A stretch of 64,000 nucleotides of DNA from Oopsacas minuta (Eukaryota > Porifera > Hexactinellida > Lyssacinosida > Leucopsacidae). Below the pieces are notes generated by a model that made no database searches, was not told where the DNA came from, and saw nothing but the letters and a program-made list of their open reading frames with translations. Shown here one piece after another: positions 13,101-35,500 of this stretch (its first letter is position 1; each line of letters opens with the position of its first letter). The stretch spans positions 372,001 to 436,000 of the forward strand of contig JAKMXF010000343.1 of NCBI GenBank assembly GCA_024704765.1, given 5' to 3'. Both the position numbers and the translations under genes were made by a program.

Positions 13101-14713
13101 TTCTGATAAAACTAAACTCATAATAGATTATTGTCATTAACTAACCTCAAAGATACAGATAACTACAAAGAAATGAAGAAAAAAGAATATAAAACTTCAC
13201 CAACCAAATTGTAAATTCAAGCCGTAATCAACCAGCATTAAATATGTCTATTTATGATCCCTTATGTGTATTGGATATTTGTAAGTCAGACAATAAATGT
13301 ATATTTTATTTACCTCGTCATTATCTGCATCTAATAATAGCTTATCTCCTCCAACCTGTAATCCTTCGCTAGAGTAAAATTTAAGGAAAATAATTACAAT
13401 GAACTCGGATAAGACGTATCCCTTGGGGAAACAAAAATAACCCCCGAATATTCTCCCTAGAAAAATAGTACAAGAATCGATAATAAGTTTTGGAGTAAAA
13501 TACTTACTAAACGAGTTCTTACTGTATGTATCATTAATTATATATGACACAATATTTAAATAGAAAATATATTATTGATTCTAATTAGTTTAGTTGCATG
13601 TGTAAGCTAATCTTATTTCTATCTGGAAAAGCAAATCAAAAGATATTGAGCAATATTAGGTAGAAAAATACATGTTGTAATTTGTCTCCAATCTAGCGTT
13701 AGAAAAATCAGTAAAGGTCACACTAGATCATGAATAAATTGCCAAAATCTCCATTTTCCTGTGTCATGCGTGGTTCATCAGATTGATTGATATCCATAAG
13801 TTGGATTTTTAAACATTTAACGTATAAAACTAACACATAAGTAAGAAAATATTAACACAGAAATATATTATTTAATCTGTTTCTTACTTGAGAGCACTTT
13901 CTACGATATCGTTTAGAAATAAGAATTTGGGTGGATTTGGTTCCTGCCTTTTGATCCTACTACTCCTTATATGCTACAAAACAGATAATGATATTGATAA
14001 ATACGATATCTTTTCACCAGTGATTTTGTGAAGTCAATCATCTTTTTTTGAAATTTGTTGCAACTCTGTGATTAAAATTGTAGCCAAATCAAGTCATATT
14101 TACGAAGAATTTTATATTTACTAAAGGAACGAATTATCCGCTTAACTTCACCCGTATTTAACATTCTGTGGATCTTCTCCTATAGGCTGCATTACAAATT
14201 TTGAGATCCTGTAGACCCACTAATGTCGTCCGTGGACCACCAAGGGTCCATCGTCCATGACCCCAATTTGTTAACTACTGGGCTACTATAGTTAATAAGG
14301 TGATCGATCTAATAGCAAGATCGCTAATCTTTCATAAACACAGATTATATTATTCTCAAATAAATTAGGCAAAACTACTGATACTCACTTTGGGGTTTGA
14401 AATAGAAGATATTCTCTTCAATCTAGTCTTTACTGGTGTTATCCCTCCAGAGCTTTGTCTAGTAAACTATAATATCATCAAATTAATATCCATAAATATG
14501 TGGTGATTCCTCTTTTACTCATTTTGTCATAGTGAAAATACAATTATTGAAATACAATTATTGTTCCAGTATATTTAACTTGAGTAGATAAATATTAGCC
14601 TACATTATATTGAGATAATTATACCTGCAATTATTTATGATAATTAAACTCACCGACAGACTAGAAGAGGTCTTTCTTGGAATTTGAGGAGATTGTGTAC
14701 TTTTAATCTCCAT
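7109..14713 (-). CDS. RIPOR: RIPOR/FAM65-family Rho regulator, 20 exons
   Basis: On the minus strand I join 14713-14654, 14466-14389, 13973-13888, 13368-13314, 12588-12540, 12206-12106, 12036-11973, 11752-11709, 11099-11019, 10947-10903, 10727-10588, 10290-10189, 10097-10040, 9849-9606, 9396-9251, 8766-8439, 8188-8046, 7982-7941, 7563-7531 and 7207-7109. All phases match and give 665 residues. Family hallmarks are the helix PPKFLFLNDIVESAL, the C2-like stretch FELSEQKWKTKGTIKNKEQK through GNVLLGSAKF to GTTHVKLNLEVRW, the following KHMSIQRARR, and the distal SEALDAFDFLNEST with a final helical LNLLQGQVKVLDTIID. RIPOR proteins bind Rho GTPases and shape cell polarity and migration. This copy ends before the ARM-like C-terminal part of long vertebrate forms. 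Several introns are largely transposon. Confidence 0.85.
7620..7926. mobile_element. MITE with CAGTAGAACCTCTATAA ends in RIPOR intron
   Basis: Left end ACAGTAGAACCTCTATAATT and right end CTTATAGAGGCTACACTGCA are inverted relative to each other. The element fills most of the 7564-7940 intron and belongs to the pogo-like TIR group. Confidence 0.65.
8781..8948. mobile_element. Pogo/Tigger-like MITE, family A, best copy (168 bp)
   Basis: Starts CAGTTAACTCCCGTTATATC and ends AAGACGGGAGTTGACTG, with TA on both sides (a TA target duplication). The interior has GGGACCGCGATAATTACTTC and TGTTTGGGACCATATTTGTA and no open frame. Other copies or parts lie at 1996-2165, 11343-11490, 12222-12378, 26755-26830, 32225-32300, 35255-35312, 51725-51806, 54880-55018 and 55945-56120. 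Confidence 0.85.
11343..11490. mobile_element. Family A MITE, degenerate, in RIPOR intron
   Basis: AATTCCTGTTATATAGC at the left and TATAATGGGAGTATCT at the right are degenerate inverted ends, with CAAGGGATAGTGATAATCAC inside as in the 8781 copy. Confidence 0.6.
11567..11706. mobile_element. MITE family H carrying TGACGTCA
   Basis: TTAACTGATTACGG at one end and CCGTATTCGGTTAG at the other. The whole element matches, in inverse orientation, 42841-42963, including CAATTCCCG and TTGACGTCATAAAATCACAC. Confidence 0.7.
12222..12378. mobile_element. Family A MITE, degenerate, in RIPOR intron
   Basis: CTCAAGCGACCGCGATAAGT and GACGGTTTGGGACCATATTT match the family A interior, and the end is GATATAACGAGACTC. 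Confidence 0.6.
12832..13060. mobile_element. MITE family E (GCCGGTTATAAGAAC ends)
   Basis: The left end TGGATGCCGGTTATAAGAAC pairs with the right end GTTCTTATAACCGGCATCTA, and further internal copies of the same motif lie in both orientations. A second, longer member lies at 54221-54476. Confidence 0.7.
14151..14285. mobile_element. hAT-like MITE (TTCCCAACC family) in RIPOR intron
   Basis: Contains GATCCTGTAGACCCACTAAT and GTCCGTGGACCACCAAGGGT, the same order as 31980-32110 and 44655-44815. The terminal GGTTCCCAACC is eroded here. Confidence 0.55.
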
Positions 14714-16004
14714 TAATTATATCCTAGTATTTTAAGGGTATATTCATTAAAACTTGGGTTTTGCTTAACGTGTATTTTGTTGAATATTTAGCGAAATTTG
14801 CTTAAGATTCGAGGCTGGAGCAGTTACATGGTAATAGTAGAAGTGATATGATATAAATCACGGGATAAATGATGACTTATTAAAAAATTGGCCTATATTA
14901 CACCATAAGAATAGGAAAAAGAGCCAAAATTTCTCATGAATATGATTTGTTACATTGGTGTAGTTATCTTCATGCTTCATTTGCAATATTAAATCAGCGA
15001 AACCTTAAGATTTGTAAGTGAACAAGGCTCTATATCTTTACCGTAAATTATCTCTATACTTTAACCAACATTGCAATAAATACGCTTACTCGTTGCTGTG
15101 ATTAAACTTATTCACAAATTCAGACCCTGGATGTTATGAATAGATGAAGGCACTATTTGAGGTTAGATTTGAACTATTCAGTCAACTATATGCACCCCAG
15201 GAATATGAGAACGTTGAATTCTTTTTTTCCCCCATAATAATAACGTGTTTCTGAAATAAACTGTTGAAACAGCATATACACAATATATGATCATGATTCA
15301 ACCAAACACCTTTAAAAATTCATATATCTGGGTAGACCACGTTTTCCCAATGAAACCACGTATTATGTTCATGCGTTTAGGAGCATGTCAAAATTCTATA
15401 TAAGTAAACTACTGCTTTGCCCTAACAGCTATTTAACAGTTTTTCTTTGATGTGTGTACATGTAGTTCATTATTATTGGGGAATATCTATCAGGGAATCA
15501 AAATCTGTTAATTGAAACATCAACTCTTTCTCATTTATGTTAATTGTATTACTTTAGTCTGAGATAAGTGATGCAATATCCGAGGAGTATCTGATTAAAC
15601 AGAATTGCGTAGATGTCAATGTATTATCTAGAAATTCAATATGTAATTAAATTAGCGTATCTTCCTACACTATGTTCAGAGGCAATGTAGATTCCAGTAA
15701 AATCACATTTAATGTAACAATTATGATAGATTTCTTGTTTCGTAAATAATTAATTCGACAAAATTGTCTATTTATATATTCCCTTGAAAAGCCATTTAAT
15801 AATCCGAACGATTGCTAATTCAATTTTTCCTTGAATGTTCGAATTTGACTGCATGTTTTGTAAATTGGAGCATGGAGTAGTGTCATTAATTATCTTATGA
15901 ATACAAACAACAAAATATGTACAATACATCTCTCAAGAAATACTAATACCCTTCTTACACCCAGTAAGTAACAATAAAGTAAATAGCATTGAAAGAATCT
16001 AGAA
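14714..16004. other. RIPOR-SPT2 intergenic region
   Basis: About 1.3 kb with no convincing coding sequence or recognisable repeat. It should contain the RIPOR promoter and the SPT2 3' end. Confidence 0.5.
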
Positions 16005-17153
16005 TTATTGCAGTCTTTTCAATTTCTTATTTTTCTTCTTTTTCATCGCCATTTTTCGAATCATTTCCTCTTCTTCAAGACGTATATCTTCCAAATCTTC
16101 CTGTTTACCTATCCGTGCGCTTCTCCGCTCTTCATACTGTTGCTGTGAGTAGCTAGACACCATAGCTTCATCTGCTGCCACACTATTATCATCCACATAC
16201 TTGCTCTTGTTATATCTAAACATATTCTGTATAAATGCGGATATATTGAAATTATTATTGTCATCATCTGAGACAATGAAATCATCATCGTCCTCTACTA
16301 ATTGGTGCTCAGGGTGCGGGGTAATGGGTCTCTTGGAATGCGGCCTTGATGATGAGGGAGGGAGCGGTCTCTTCGTTTCTTTCATTTCAAAAGTTTTCTT
16401 GAAAAAATCTGACTGTTCTATCTGTCGACGCGGTTTAGGAGTTTCCTTTGGTTCTTCTTTGATTTTCTTTTTGTTAGGCAAAATTGACTCTTTTGATTTA
16501 TGATTTTTAGAATTTTCGGGTTGCTTTGTTGTTGTTGTTGACGATTCTTCATGCTTTCTTTTTTGACTAGATTGAAGATTTATAGGTTTTTCTGTGTGTT
16601 GTTTGGATATTTTAGGAATTGGCAGATCCTTGATTGAGTTATTTGATTTCGTGTTTGTGTTGCCATCTTTCTTTTGTAAATTTTTCTTTGCCATTTCCAT
16701 CAATTCTGCGTAATTCGGGGCGGTAATTTTCTTGTTTGTTGATTGTATCGGCTTTGAGCTATTTTTATTCTTATCAAGTTTGTTTAAGTCAGGACTTTTT
16801 TCTTGAGATTTCGTCTCTTGTTCAATCTTTGGTATTATTTTGCTGTTTTGAACGGAAACAGTGTTTATTTCATTTTGAGATGTTTTTAGACTTTTAGGTT
16901 TATCTTCATGAATTTTGTTATTTTTGTTTGTTTGTAGATCGCTCTGTTTCTTCTTACTAGAAATAATCTGATTTGGATTGTGCTTAATTCTATCAACTTT
17001 ACTTAATTTTGTTTGTATTTGCAATTGTTTTTCTTGATATTTCCGTTGTTTTTCAATGTCGGATTGTTTTTGTTTTTCCTTCATTCTTGTTAATTTCTTA
17101 GTTTTCTCCTCTTGTTTCGCACTAGCTTCTGCCATCAAAGTTTTATAATCCAT
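16005..17153 (-). CDS. SPTY2D1: SPT2-domain histone chaperone, intronless
   Basis: A single open frame of 382 residues. The N-terminus MDYKTLMAEASAKQEEKTKK and the following Lys/Gln/Glu-rich coiled coil are typical of SPT2. The middle is low-complexity, basic and Ser/Lys/Asn-rich, and includes NYAELMEMAKKNL. The C-terminal SPT2 domain is clear: an acidic DDDDFIVSDDD, then ISAFIQNMFRYNKSKY, then YEERRSARIGKQEDLEDIRL and a lysine-rich tail. SPT2 binds H3-H4 and works with RNA polymerase I/II during transcription. Shorter than the vertebrate protein (about 680 residues), mainly in the central linker. It lies upstream of RIPOR on the same strand and downstream of DHX16. Confidence 0.9.
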   Translation of the reverse strand: MDYKTLMAEASAKQEEKTKKLTRMKEKQKQSDIEKQRKYQEKQLQIQTKLSKVDRIKHNPNQIISSKKKQSDLQTNKNNKIHEDKPKSLKTSQNEINTVSVQNSKIIPKIEQETKSQEKSPDLNKLDKNKNSSKPIQSTNKKITAPNYAELMEMAKKNLQKKDGNTNTKSNNSIKDLPIPKISKQHTEKPINLQSSQKRKHEESSTTTTKQPENSKNHKSKESILPNKKKIKEEPKETPKPRRQIEQSDFFKKTFEMKETKRPLPPSSSRPHSKRPITPHPEHQLVEDDDDFIVSDDDNNNFNISAFIQNMFRYNKSKYVDDNSVAADEAMVSSYSQQQYEERRSARIGKQEDLEDIRLEEEEMIRKMAMKKKKNKKLKRLQ

Positions 17154-17914
17154 TTTTGCTTAAAACATAATAGCACGTACTAAATGTATTTCCCGAAGGG
17201 ATACTTATTATCCACTGTATTGGAGAAAATGTTAGACAGCATCCCGACATGAGATATTTATTCAGGACATTTTGTGGGGACAAATGATGGAAATGAAATT
17301 ATATTTCGTATTAGCGTGAGTCATAGTTATTCAAATTAAACAAGGAGACAATTAGAAAATTCATAACTCTTCGGTGTTATGTCGAATATTTTTGAATTAA
17401 TAGATGTGATATTTAGTTATGTACTTCTCTACCATTTCGGTCAAAGTACAAACATTAGATACTTTGTTGTACAATATTATCATAACCGAGCTGAGATTGA
17501 GTCATTACACAGAGCACTAACTTGCCAAACTGTGCACAAATGAAAGGAAATATTGAATAGCAGTATAACTAAGTTTTAGAAACAATGTAGATACTTATGC
17601 AAATAACTATCTACTTATATATCCAACAAAAAAACAGCAAAAAAACAGCAAAAATTAATCCACTATAGATACCCAAGGTAAATGCTCCATTCCAAAATAA
17701 TTGAATAGTTATATACGTATATCGGTTATTCATGGCGTGTTTGGTAAGTTAGACATGTTTGGCCAAAAAATGAAAGTTCAGTTCAGATCTTGTTATTCTA
17801 ATTACTGGATAAATTTGTCCTCGAAAAAACGTGTGAATTATAAAGAAATAGGATCTATGCTGTAAATACCTTTTTCTTTATTCCTCGTGTAAAGAAATGG
17901 ACAACACTCCGATT

Positions 17915-18010
17915 TATACTATGCGAGCCGCTTCGCTTGTTCGCGCTGCGCGGCTTTCGAACACTATGGGTTCGCATGAGAATCGGCACTTTGTGCCTCG
18001 AATTTTAGCA
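17915..18010. repeat. GC-rich interspersed repeat, copy 1
   Basis: GAGCCGCTTCGCTTGTTCGC and GCTGCGCGGCTTTCGAACAC, ending in TGTGCCTCGAATTTTAG. The reverse complement of the same unit lies at 25896-25985 and a shorter copy at 19888-19960. It stands out in AT-rich surroundings. Confidence 0.75.
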
Positions 18011-18217
18011 AAGTAAAAATTGCAAAAATTGAATCGATAAATGAATATTCTTATTTGTCTACTAGATATTCATGAAAACAACAATAACACTAAAGTACAG
18101 TTCTTCTATCTTTAGAAATGGGAGGTCTACAACCAGATCTATATATGACCATTCTAGCGTCGTAAAAATATCACGGAATATGTATTTTACAGTTCGCGTG
18201 TGATATTTCCCAAAATA

Positions 18218-18367
18218 CAGTGGAACCTCGTTAATACGAACGCTCAAAATGTGTTCACTATATCCAGAGTAATACCAATTGAATTACCATTGCAGTGACA
18301 TAATTCTGTGTAAATATTTTATCGGTATATTTGTATTAAACCTGTTTGTATTAACGAGGTTACACTA
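18218..18367. mobile_element. Pogo-like MITE family C, nearly complete
   Basis: TA|CAGTGGAACCTCGTTAATAC at the left and GTATTAACGAGGTTACACTA|TA at the right. The interior has TGTTCACTATATCCAGAGTA and CAATTGAATTACCATTG. There is no coding capacity. Confidence 0.8.
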
Positions 18368-18441
18368 TACGTATAATCCTACCTAAATCGCATTATGTGC
18401 TCATATCGATAATTTAATACATATCAAATATACTGAATATT

Positions 18442-29341
<10,900 letters not shown>

Positions 29342-29687
29342 TATAATTCTAAATTTAGATAATTAAATCACTAATAAATGCATTGTTCTATGACGAGAAT
29401 GACTCACAACTTAGAACACACTTTACATTTACATCTCCCGTACTGGGTATAAGACATACTTTCTCCAAAACGGATTATGAATTCTTGTACTCATTGCACG
29501 ATGTTTCGCGTTATAAATGTAACTACAAGTCTGTAACCAGAAACTTAACAGAAAAGTATTTGATTTGAGGTATCTAAAGCGCTGGTTATCTCCAAGAACC
29601 TGATAGATCAATATATTTAATAAGTGATAAATAATTATATATATACTGATAGAAGATAACTTAAATAAGAGTACAGTAATAAGTGAG

Positions 29688-30563
29688 TTATATATTTTCG
29701 CTAACAAACGGTTTGAAGAACTCAGCAGTAGCATGAAACACATCATCAGGCTTTCGAATAAGAATATGATGTAAATAGTCAGCTAGAATACCACGAATAC
29801 GCGGGTGAGATCGTATATAATCTATATAACCTGTTTCTAGAGAATCTTTCTCATCTAAATATTTTGATATCATTTCAACATCCTCATTCCATGCTAGAAC
29901 ACCTGTATCTTTGGGTATTACAGTTTGTATGTGTGTATAGCGTAGCTGTGTGTCCTCCTCTTCTGAAAATTTAAGTTCTCCACCTGGCCCATACTTGAAA
30001 ATCCATAAAACATTTCCTTTATTCGATTCTTTCTTTAGTCCAAGTTCATCCACGTTTTCTAATCTAGAAATCTCATATCTAACTTCAGCAAGTTTGCATC
30101 CAATATCAATTTCATACAGCTGTCTTTCCAACAACTCAATTCTTCCTAAAGCAGCTAACCTTTGGTATAAATAGGATGTACCGATGGTTATCACTGATGA
30201 TACCTTATCAAGGATTAGGGTATCTGTTTTCAGATTTTTGGCATCACCTTCAGTTTGTATAAATAGTACTTCTCTCTCAGTTTCTGAAAGAGGGAGTATT
30301 TTCACTGTTTGAGAATTTAGAATATCTTTTTTGTAGAAAATCATTTCTTCACATTTTTCAATCAATAAATCTTCATTCAATATAGCATGTGACGTCACTC
30401 CACCCAAGATTGAACCATTCTGCCATTTAGAATGTAACTCTATTACGTATTTGCTGCAATTCTCGTCTTGTTTTACACTAAATAAAAGCTGTCCTACTTT
30501 CTTACCATCAAAAGACTGAATCTCCAAATCTTCACTGAAATACACTCGTGCATCTACTGACAT
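29688..30563 (-). CDS. CATIP: CATIP-like ciliogenesis protein, intronless
   Basis: A single open frame of 291 residues, somewhat shorter than the vertebrate protein. The C-terminal half is diagnostic in memory comparison with CATIP (C2orf62). It has WNEDVEMISKYLDEKDSLET, then GYIDYIRSHPRIRGILADYL, then RKPDDVFHATAEFFKPF just before the stop. The N-terminal half is a beta-rich region without a named motif. CATIP binds TTC17 and supports actin polymerisation needed for ciliogenesis. No signal peptide or membrane segment. It sits about 350 bases upstream of the first recognised DHX16 exon on the same strand, which matters for the missing DHX16 N-terminus. Confidence 0.85.
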   Translation of the reverse strand: MSVDARVYFSEDLEIQSFDGKKVGQLLFSVKQDENCSKYVIELHSKWQNGSILGGVTSHAILNEDLLIEKCEEMIFYKKDILNSQTVKILPLSETEREVLFIQTEGDAKNLKTDTLILDKVSSVITIGTSYLYQRLAALGRIELLERQLYEIDIGCKLAEVRYEISRLENVDELGLKKESNKGNVLWIFKYGPGGELKFSEEEDTQLRYTHIQTVIPKDTGVLAWNEDVEMISKYLDEKDSLETGYIDYIRSHPRIRGILADYLHHILIRKPDDVFHATAEFFKPFVSENI

Positions 30564-30649
30564 TATAAAGCTATAGAAGGGAAAGTGTAAAATATTTCTT
30601 TGAAATTTATAAAATTATATATTTGGCCTTGGGTATGACGTATGAGTAA

Positions 30650-30793
30650 GCCTCTCAACTCTCACTATCTGATCATGAGTCCAAATTTTAGAGTCTATAG
30701 TCTACACTAACTACAAAATCCTTACTCATTTCACAAAATTATTACTAATTAAAATTGTCATATCACACGAATTTGTAAGTTTGAGAGCGCTGC
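30650..30793. mobile_element. hAT-like MITE with CTCTCAA ends, second copy
   Basis: AAGCCTCTCAACTCTCACTA at the left and AAGTTTGAGAGCGCT at the right. The flanks GTATGAGT and GCATGAGG match at six of eight bases, compatible with an old 8-bp duplication. Confidence 0.65.
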
Positions 30794-31979
30794 ATGAGGT
30801 GAAGTATATTTGTCGAATTACCAATGCGAATATGCAAAAATTTGCAATTAAAATACTCTCAACAGTGTCAGAATGATTACAATACAATCGCCTATAATTT
30901 GCAGGAAAATACTATGAATGAGCAAAAATTAATGCACGTATGTTGGTAAAATAAATGTAATATCCATTGTTTGAGATTACTATTATATTCATAGTCAAAC
31001 TTAACAAAAGAAACAATAACATCGTGTTTAGATGTTAAAGCCTACCACAATGCAAATGGTGCAAGTACAACAATGTTGCATCATGTATGTCGGGTTCTGT
31101 AATTAACTTATAATTATTATCATATAAACACTAAACCAATATTTACACACATAAATTCTGTATAATTACTATTGCATAATAATATTGCTAGTTATAATTA
31201 TAAATGAATTATTCTGAGATTATTGATAAACATTGAAGAGGTTAATTAGTGAATTACATCGGATATTATTTATAATTAATTATACAAGTAATAAAATACT
31301 AGCCCCCTCGTGATACGACTGATTTCTTGCTTTTTGATCACACAGTCGATAATCTCCGTATTTTGAATTCTTTGTGGATCAGTATGTGCCAGCCTGCCAC
31401 CAGACATTACATTGTCATCTGCGTATATGATGATGCAATCAACAACCTGCATTCTTGTGGTTGTAACCTGTAACCATGTAAGGTTGTATAATATATTTGA
31501 ACTTCGTACGGGTTAATCAGCAGAAAATGAATTCAACTAATTAAGTTAATTAGATATGAATAAACATCTCGAGATGTAATGTGTGATGGATATCCAGGTG
31601 TTTCTTGTGCAACTATGGGTTTCCCCAGCATAATTAATTACCGTGTAATTATGTGTTGATTCAATACAAATAAGTGCACTATCGACGTAAAAAATTACAA
31701 ATATAGAATACATACAAAGAGCTCAGCTACTGGAAACTTCAGGTATTGAGAAAGTTTTTCTCGAATGGCTCAAAGAAAATCCCATATAGAAGTTCAGTTA
31801 CCAGCAGCAGGCTCCATATAAGGATTCTGATAACATAATGGTAGTGTTGATCATTTGTGTGAAAAAGATGTATAAGCACGTGACCTACGTAATACACATA
31901 GATCGCCGTACATATAGTTATGTATCATAATGGAAATATTGGCAGAGATAATTACACGTGTTAGATTTGCATTAATTAT

Positions 31980-32110
31980 GCAGCGGTTCCCAACTTGGGG
32001 TCATAGGCCCCCTTGGTGGTCCACGGAGGACAGCAGGGGATCCACAGAATCTCATTATTTGTATTACAGTCTATTCGAGGGGTACACAAAATGTGTCAAA
32101 ATTGGTTCAA
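31980..32110. mobile_element. hAT-like MITE fragment (TTCCCAACC family)
   Basis: CAGCGGTTCCCAACTTGGGG, then CCTTGGTGGTCCACGGAGGA and ATCCACAGAATCTCA. The right end is not clear. Confidence 0.65.
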
Positions 32111-32524
32111 GTTCAGCTCAAAACCAATTTCCCTGCTTTAAAACACACATTTTAAGACTCAATATCGAAACACCCGCTCAGATGCCAGAAATTGCACAAA
32201 TATGGTGGAAAACCATGAAAGTAACATATTCACCGGTTATATCGAACTTCGCTAATATCGGAGAATTATCGTGGTCCCTTGAACCTCTATATAACGGGTA
32301 TGCTAACAATGAGCTATGAAAGTACTGCATACAGACCCGAACCACAACCTAGGCAAGGACAACCATTAGTAGATGAAACATCTACATAGTTAATCCTGTA
32401 AAAGTAAGAGATTTTTCATTGATTTATTTACTATACCGAACATATATGCAAATAATATCTATAATACTTAAACAAATGAAAATTCACATGCAATATTACG
32501 AAGATATAAAAATCGAGCAAAACA

Positions 32525-35500
32525 TTAGTTCGATGGACAATCAATAGCAATTATACTAGCGCCACAATTTTCATCATCAAATACATCAGGAATTTGTAAT
32601 CGTACAATTGAGGTCTGTGAATCGTTCGTTTCTTCTAATACTCCTTGTTGAGAATATTGTGACGTAGATGGAATATGATAGATGTGTCCAGAGTGAGATG
32701 TTAGCTGAGGGTCATTAAAAATAATATTTTCTTGTTGTAGTATTGAAGGTGAAAGACCATCAGTCACATTCTGTGGGACTGTATTTAAATAATCTCCTTG
32801 TATTATTCCTACGAGGTCAAGTCCATTCACCGTGTCTAAGTCTTGACCTTCTAGATTCTGTATCGGAACGATTGCTACAATAGATGTGATAATTAAAATG
32901 GAAACGAATTGTGGAATTTAGTAATACGTTGGCATGCTTAGCAACCCCCTATAAAAATTATCTGGATATTTTCTAAATCTCGTGATTTGAAAATTACAGT
33001 TTTAGGCAAATATTTGCAAATGAAACAAGTGCAAAGTACACAGGTCAAATAGCCCTAACTTACCAGAATGATAGCCACCATAACCTGTCTGAAACTGAGC
33101 AGGTAGAGCATAAGCTAGTGTTTGAGGAGAGCTATTAGACTGTTGTGAGCTGTGAGAACTAAGTGAGTCTGTTGTTGGATCTAATGGCATTGGTACTTGT
33201 AGATATGTAGCAGGGTATGTAACATATGTAACATTAGTATCAGTAGTAGAGTCAGGTGATCTCTGTGGGGTCTGTAGCTGAGGAGAATTCCCGGTATTGT
33301 GGGAGAGAATAGAAGCGGTGGATAGAGAAGATAGGAAGGTGTTTGTAGTATTATACGCTTTGTGTCTAGAGATAATTGGAACTTCGTTAATACGAACACG
33401 GTTAATACAAATATTTACACAAAATCTGGTACCTACAATGGTTATTCAATTGGTATTACTCCGCGAACAGATTTTGGATGGTCCGTTGGTGTGGAAACTA
33501 ATGAGGTTCCACTGATGAGAAAATATACAATTATCATATAAACTAACCTTTTAGCACTTGGTTGTCCTGGAGATGTAGGATGCATTCTCGTGCGAGAACC
33601 TGATGATTTAGTAGGTCCATGAGATAGGATATGAGTATTAGGCAATGATATAGATGACGTCATGTGGTGGCGTGATATATACGGTGCAGTATTTGTAGTA
33701 TCAGTAGTTAATGTAGTTTGTAGATCGAGTAAGGTTGGAGAGTCAAAAGGTATGTTCGTACGTTGTGGAGCTGTTTGATGATAGAGAGTAGGAGGTATAG
33801 GGTTACGAGTTGTGGATGTTGGAATGTCGCAATCAGAATCAGTATCAGAGTCAAGTGTTAGGTCGATGAAGTTGGAGGTTTTCTCCTGGGATGGAGGTAC
33901 AGGATGCGGAGAGAGAGATTCTGATTCACTGGTGTTATCATCGGGACCAGATTTGCTATCAATAGAAGGAGAGAAGTCCAACACGATTGGTAGCTTCTGT
34001 GACAAAAGAGGTGGAGTTGTAGGGAATAGAGTTTGCATTTTCTTACCCTTTTCCCCCTTTTCAGAAATACTATACCAACTACCGTCCTGGTCAAATTCTA
34101 TCTCATCAAATCCTTTAGACTGTAGTAAAATCTCACTAAACAGATCATCAAGTATAAGGTCAGCAAATTGAGAGGATTTATCACAGATAGGACAAATCCA
34201 TGTAGATTTCTTCTCATTCATTTGTAAGTATAATTCTGCATCAAAACACTGTAGATGTGAGCATGATTTAGCTCTACAGGGATAGTTCATTTTTACTTTA
34301 CCCAAAGGACATAGTAGGGATACTCTGTAGCTTGTAGCAGATACTTCACAGTCTGACATCTTGAATTTCTCCTTTATCAGAGCTCGAGAGTGTTCAGCAC
34401 TGCGGACAGCTACAAGAGGAACATAATGAAAATATTCGTGGAGTAGGTAGTAATGTATATTCCTAGTGATTTTTCAAAATACTCGATTATTACATGCTCT
34501 AATTACTAGTAAAGTATTTGCAGCCTTTCGTGTTTATCATCAATTGGTGTATATTAGCTATCAGAAATCGTCTTGTATATCAATATAGTTATTTAGCACT
34601 GCATTATGGGTTATTTTGTCTATCGGGTTATTTTATCGTTTTGGCAGTGCAATCACATGGACAAATAACCCGATTTTAACTGTAACATTTTAGCCAATTT
34701 AACCCAAATAAAATTAACAAAAACTAATTAATATTGAGTTTTAATTATGATGAGAAATTGTCACTTAAAGGTGTCATCTTTCAAAATAATTAAAATACTA
34801 ATACAATTTGTACGTAAAATACAGATTGGATGATGGAATAGATTCGATAATAACATGCTATATCAATCTAGTAATTACATATATAGTGAGGTAATCAGAA
34901 CTAAGATGAACCTTCTTCTGAACTCATGACGCCACAAAGTTCAAAGTTTGTATTAAAATTATACAATCAAGTGTAAACACTAACTGTCCTAGCAAGGCAC
35001 TTTCAAACAAATGCTCTAGATTCAGGGTGGTGGTGTTTCGAAGAAATTTAAAAGTTTGAACTGTGACTATACACAGTTCTAAAATGGTTGACTTTCTTAG
35101 TAGGTAGGTGTATATGGGAAAATTAGTACAGTAGGCTCTCGTTAATACGTACACCAGGGGACTGCCAAAATTCGTACTCCTTAACCGTGTTCGTATTAAC
35201 GAGACTCTACTGTAGTTCATAAATATTTTAGTATACCAGTCAACTATTGAAATATAGAAATTCCCGCTTATATTGCGGTCCCTCGGGCTTCTATATAATG
35301 GGAGTTGACTATGTACATTATTTACCTTTAGATTTCAATTGGTTGAGTAGTTGGCTACTGTTAATAGTCTTCACGAGGGAACACATGATAACATGACCTG
35401 TAGGTATATTGTATAGATCAGGTGTCCAGTATATCTGTACCAAATTAACCTCAGAAGGAGGAACATTACGACACAGAGATGTGATATCGACTGGTCGACC

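Larger units (their letters stand above)
17154..18441. other. SPT2-DHX16 intergenic region
   Basis: No gene is seen. It holds a GC-rich interspersed repeat (17915-18010) and a family C MITE (18218-18367). Confidence 0.6.
30564..32524. other. CATIP-PIAS intergenic region
   Basis: It contains a hAT-like MITE of the CTCTCAA family (30650-30793), an unexplained minus-strand open stretch (31312-31505) and a composite of hAT-like (31980-32110) and family A (32225-32300) sequence. No gene can be supported. Confidence 0.5.

Noticed and set aside
31930-32319. 129-codon plus-strand open frame
   Set aside because: It is made of a hAT-like fragment (31980-32110) and a family A fragment (32225-32300). 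The translation has no coding character.
32309-32389. Short plus-strand frame beginning MSYESTAYRPEPQPRQ
   Set aside because: Only 26 residues, no convincing splice partner and repeat sequence directly upstream. Too little to call a gene.
33812-34171. 119-codon plus-strand open frame opposite PIAS
   Set aside because: Antisense shadow of the PIAS SP-RING and tail exon, which has clear domain evidence on the minus strand.
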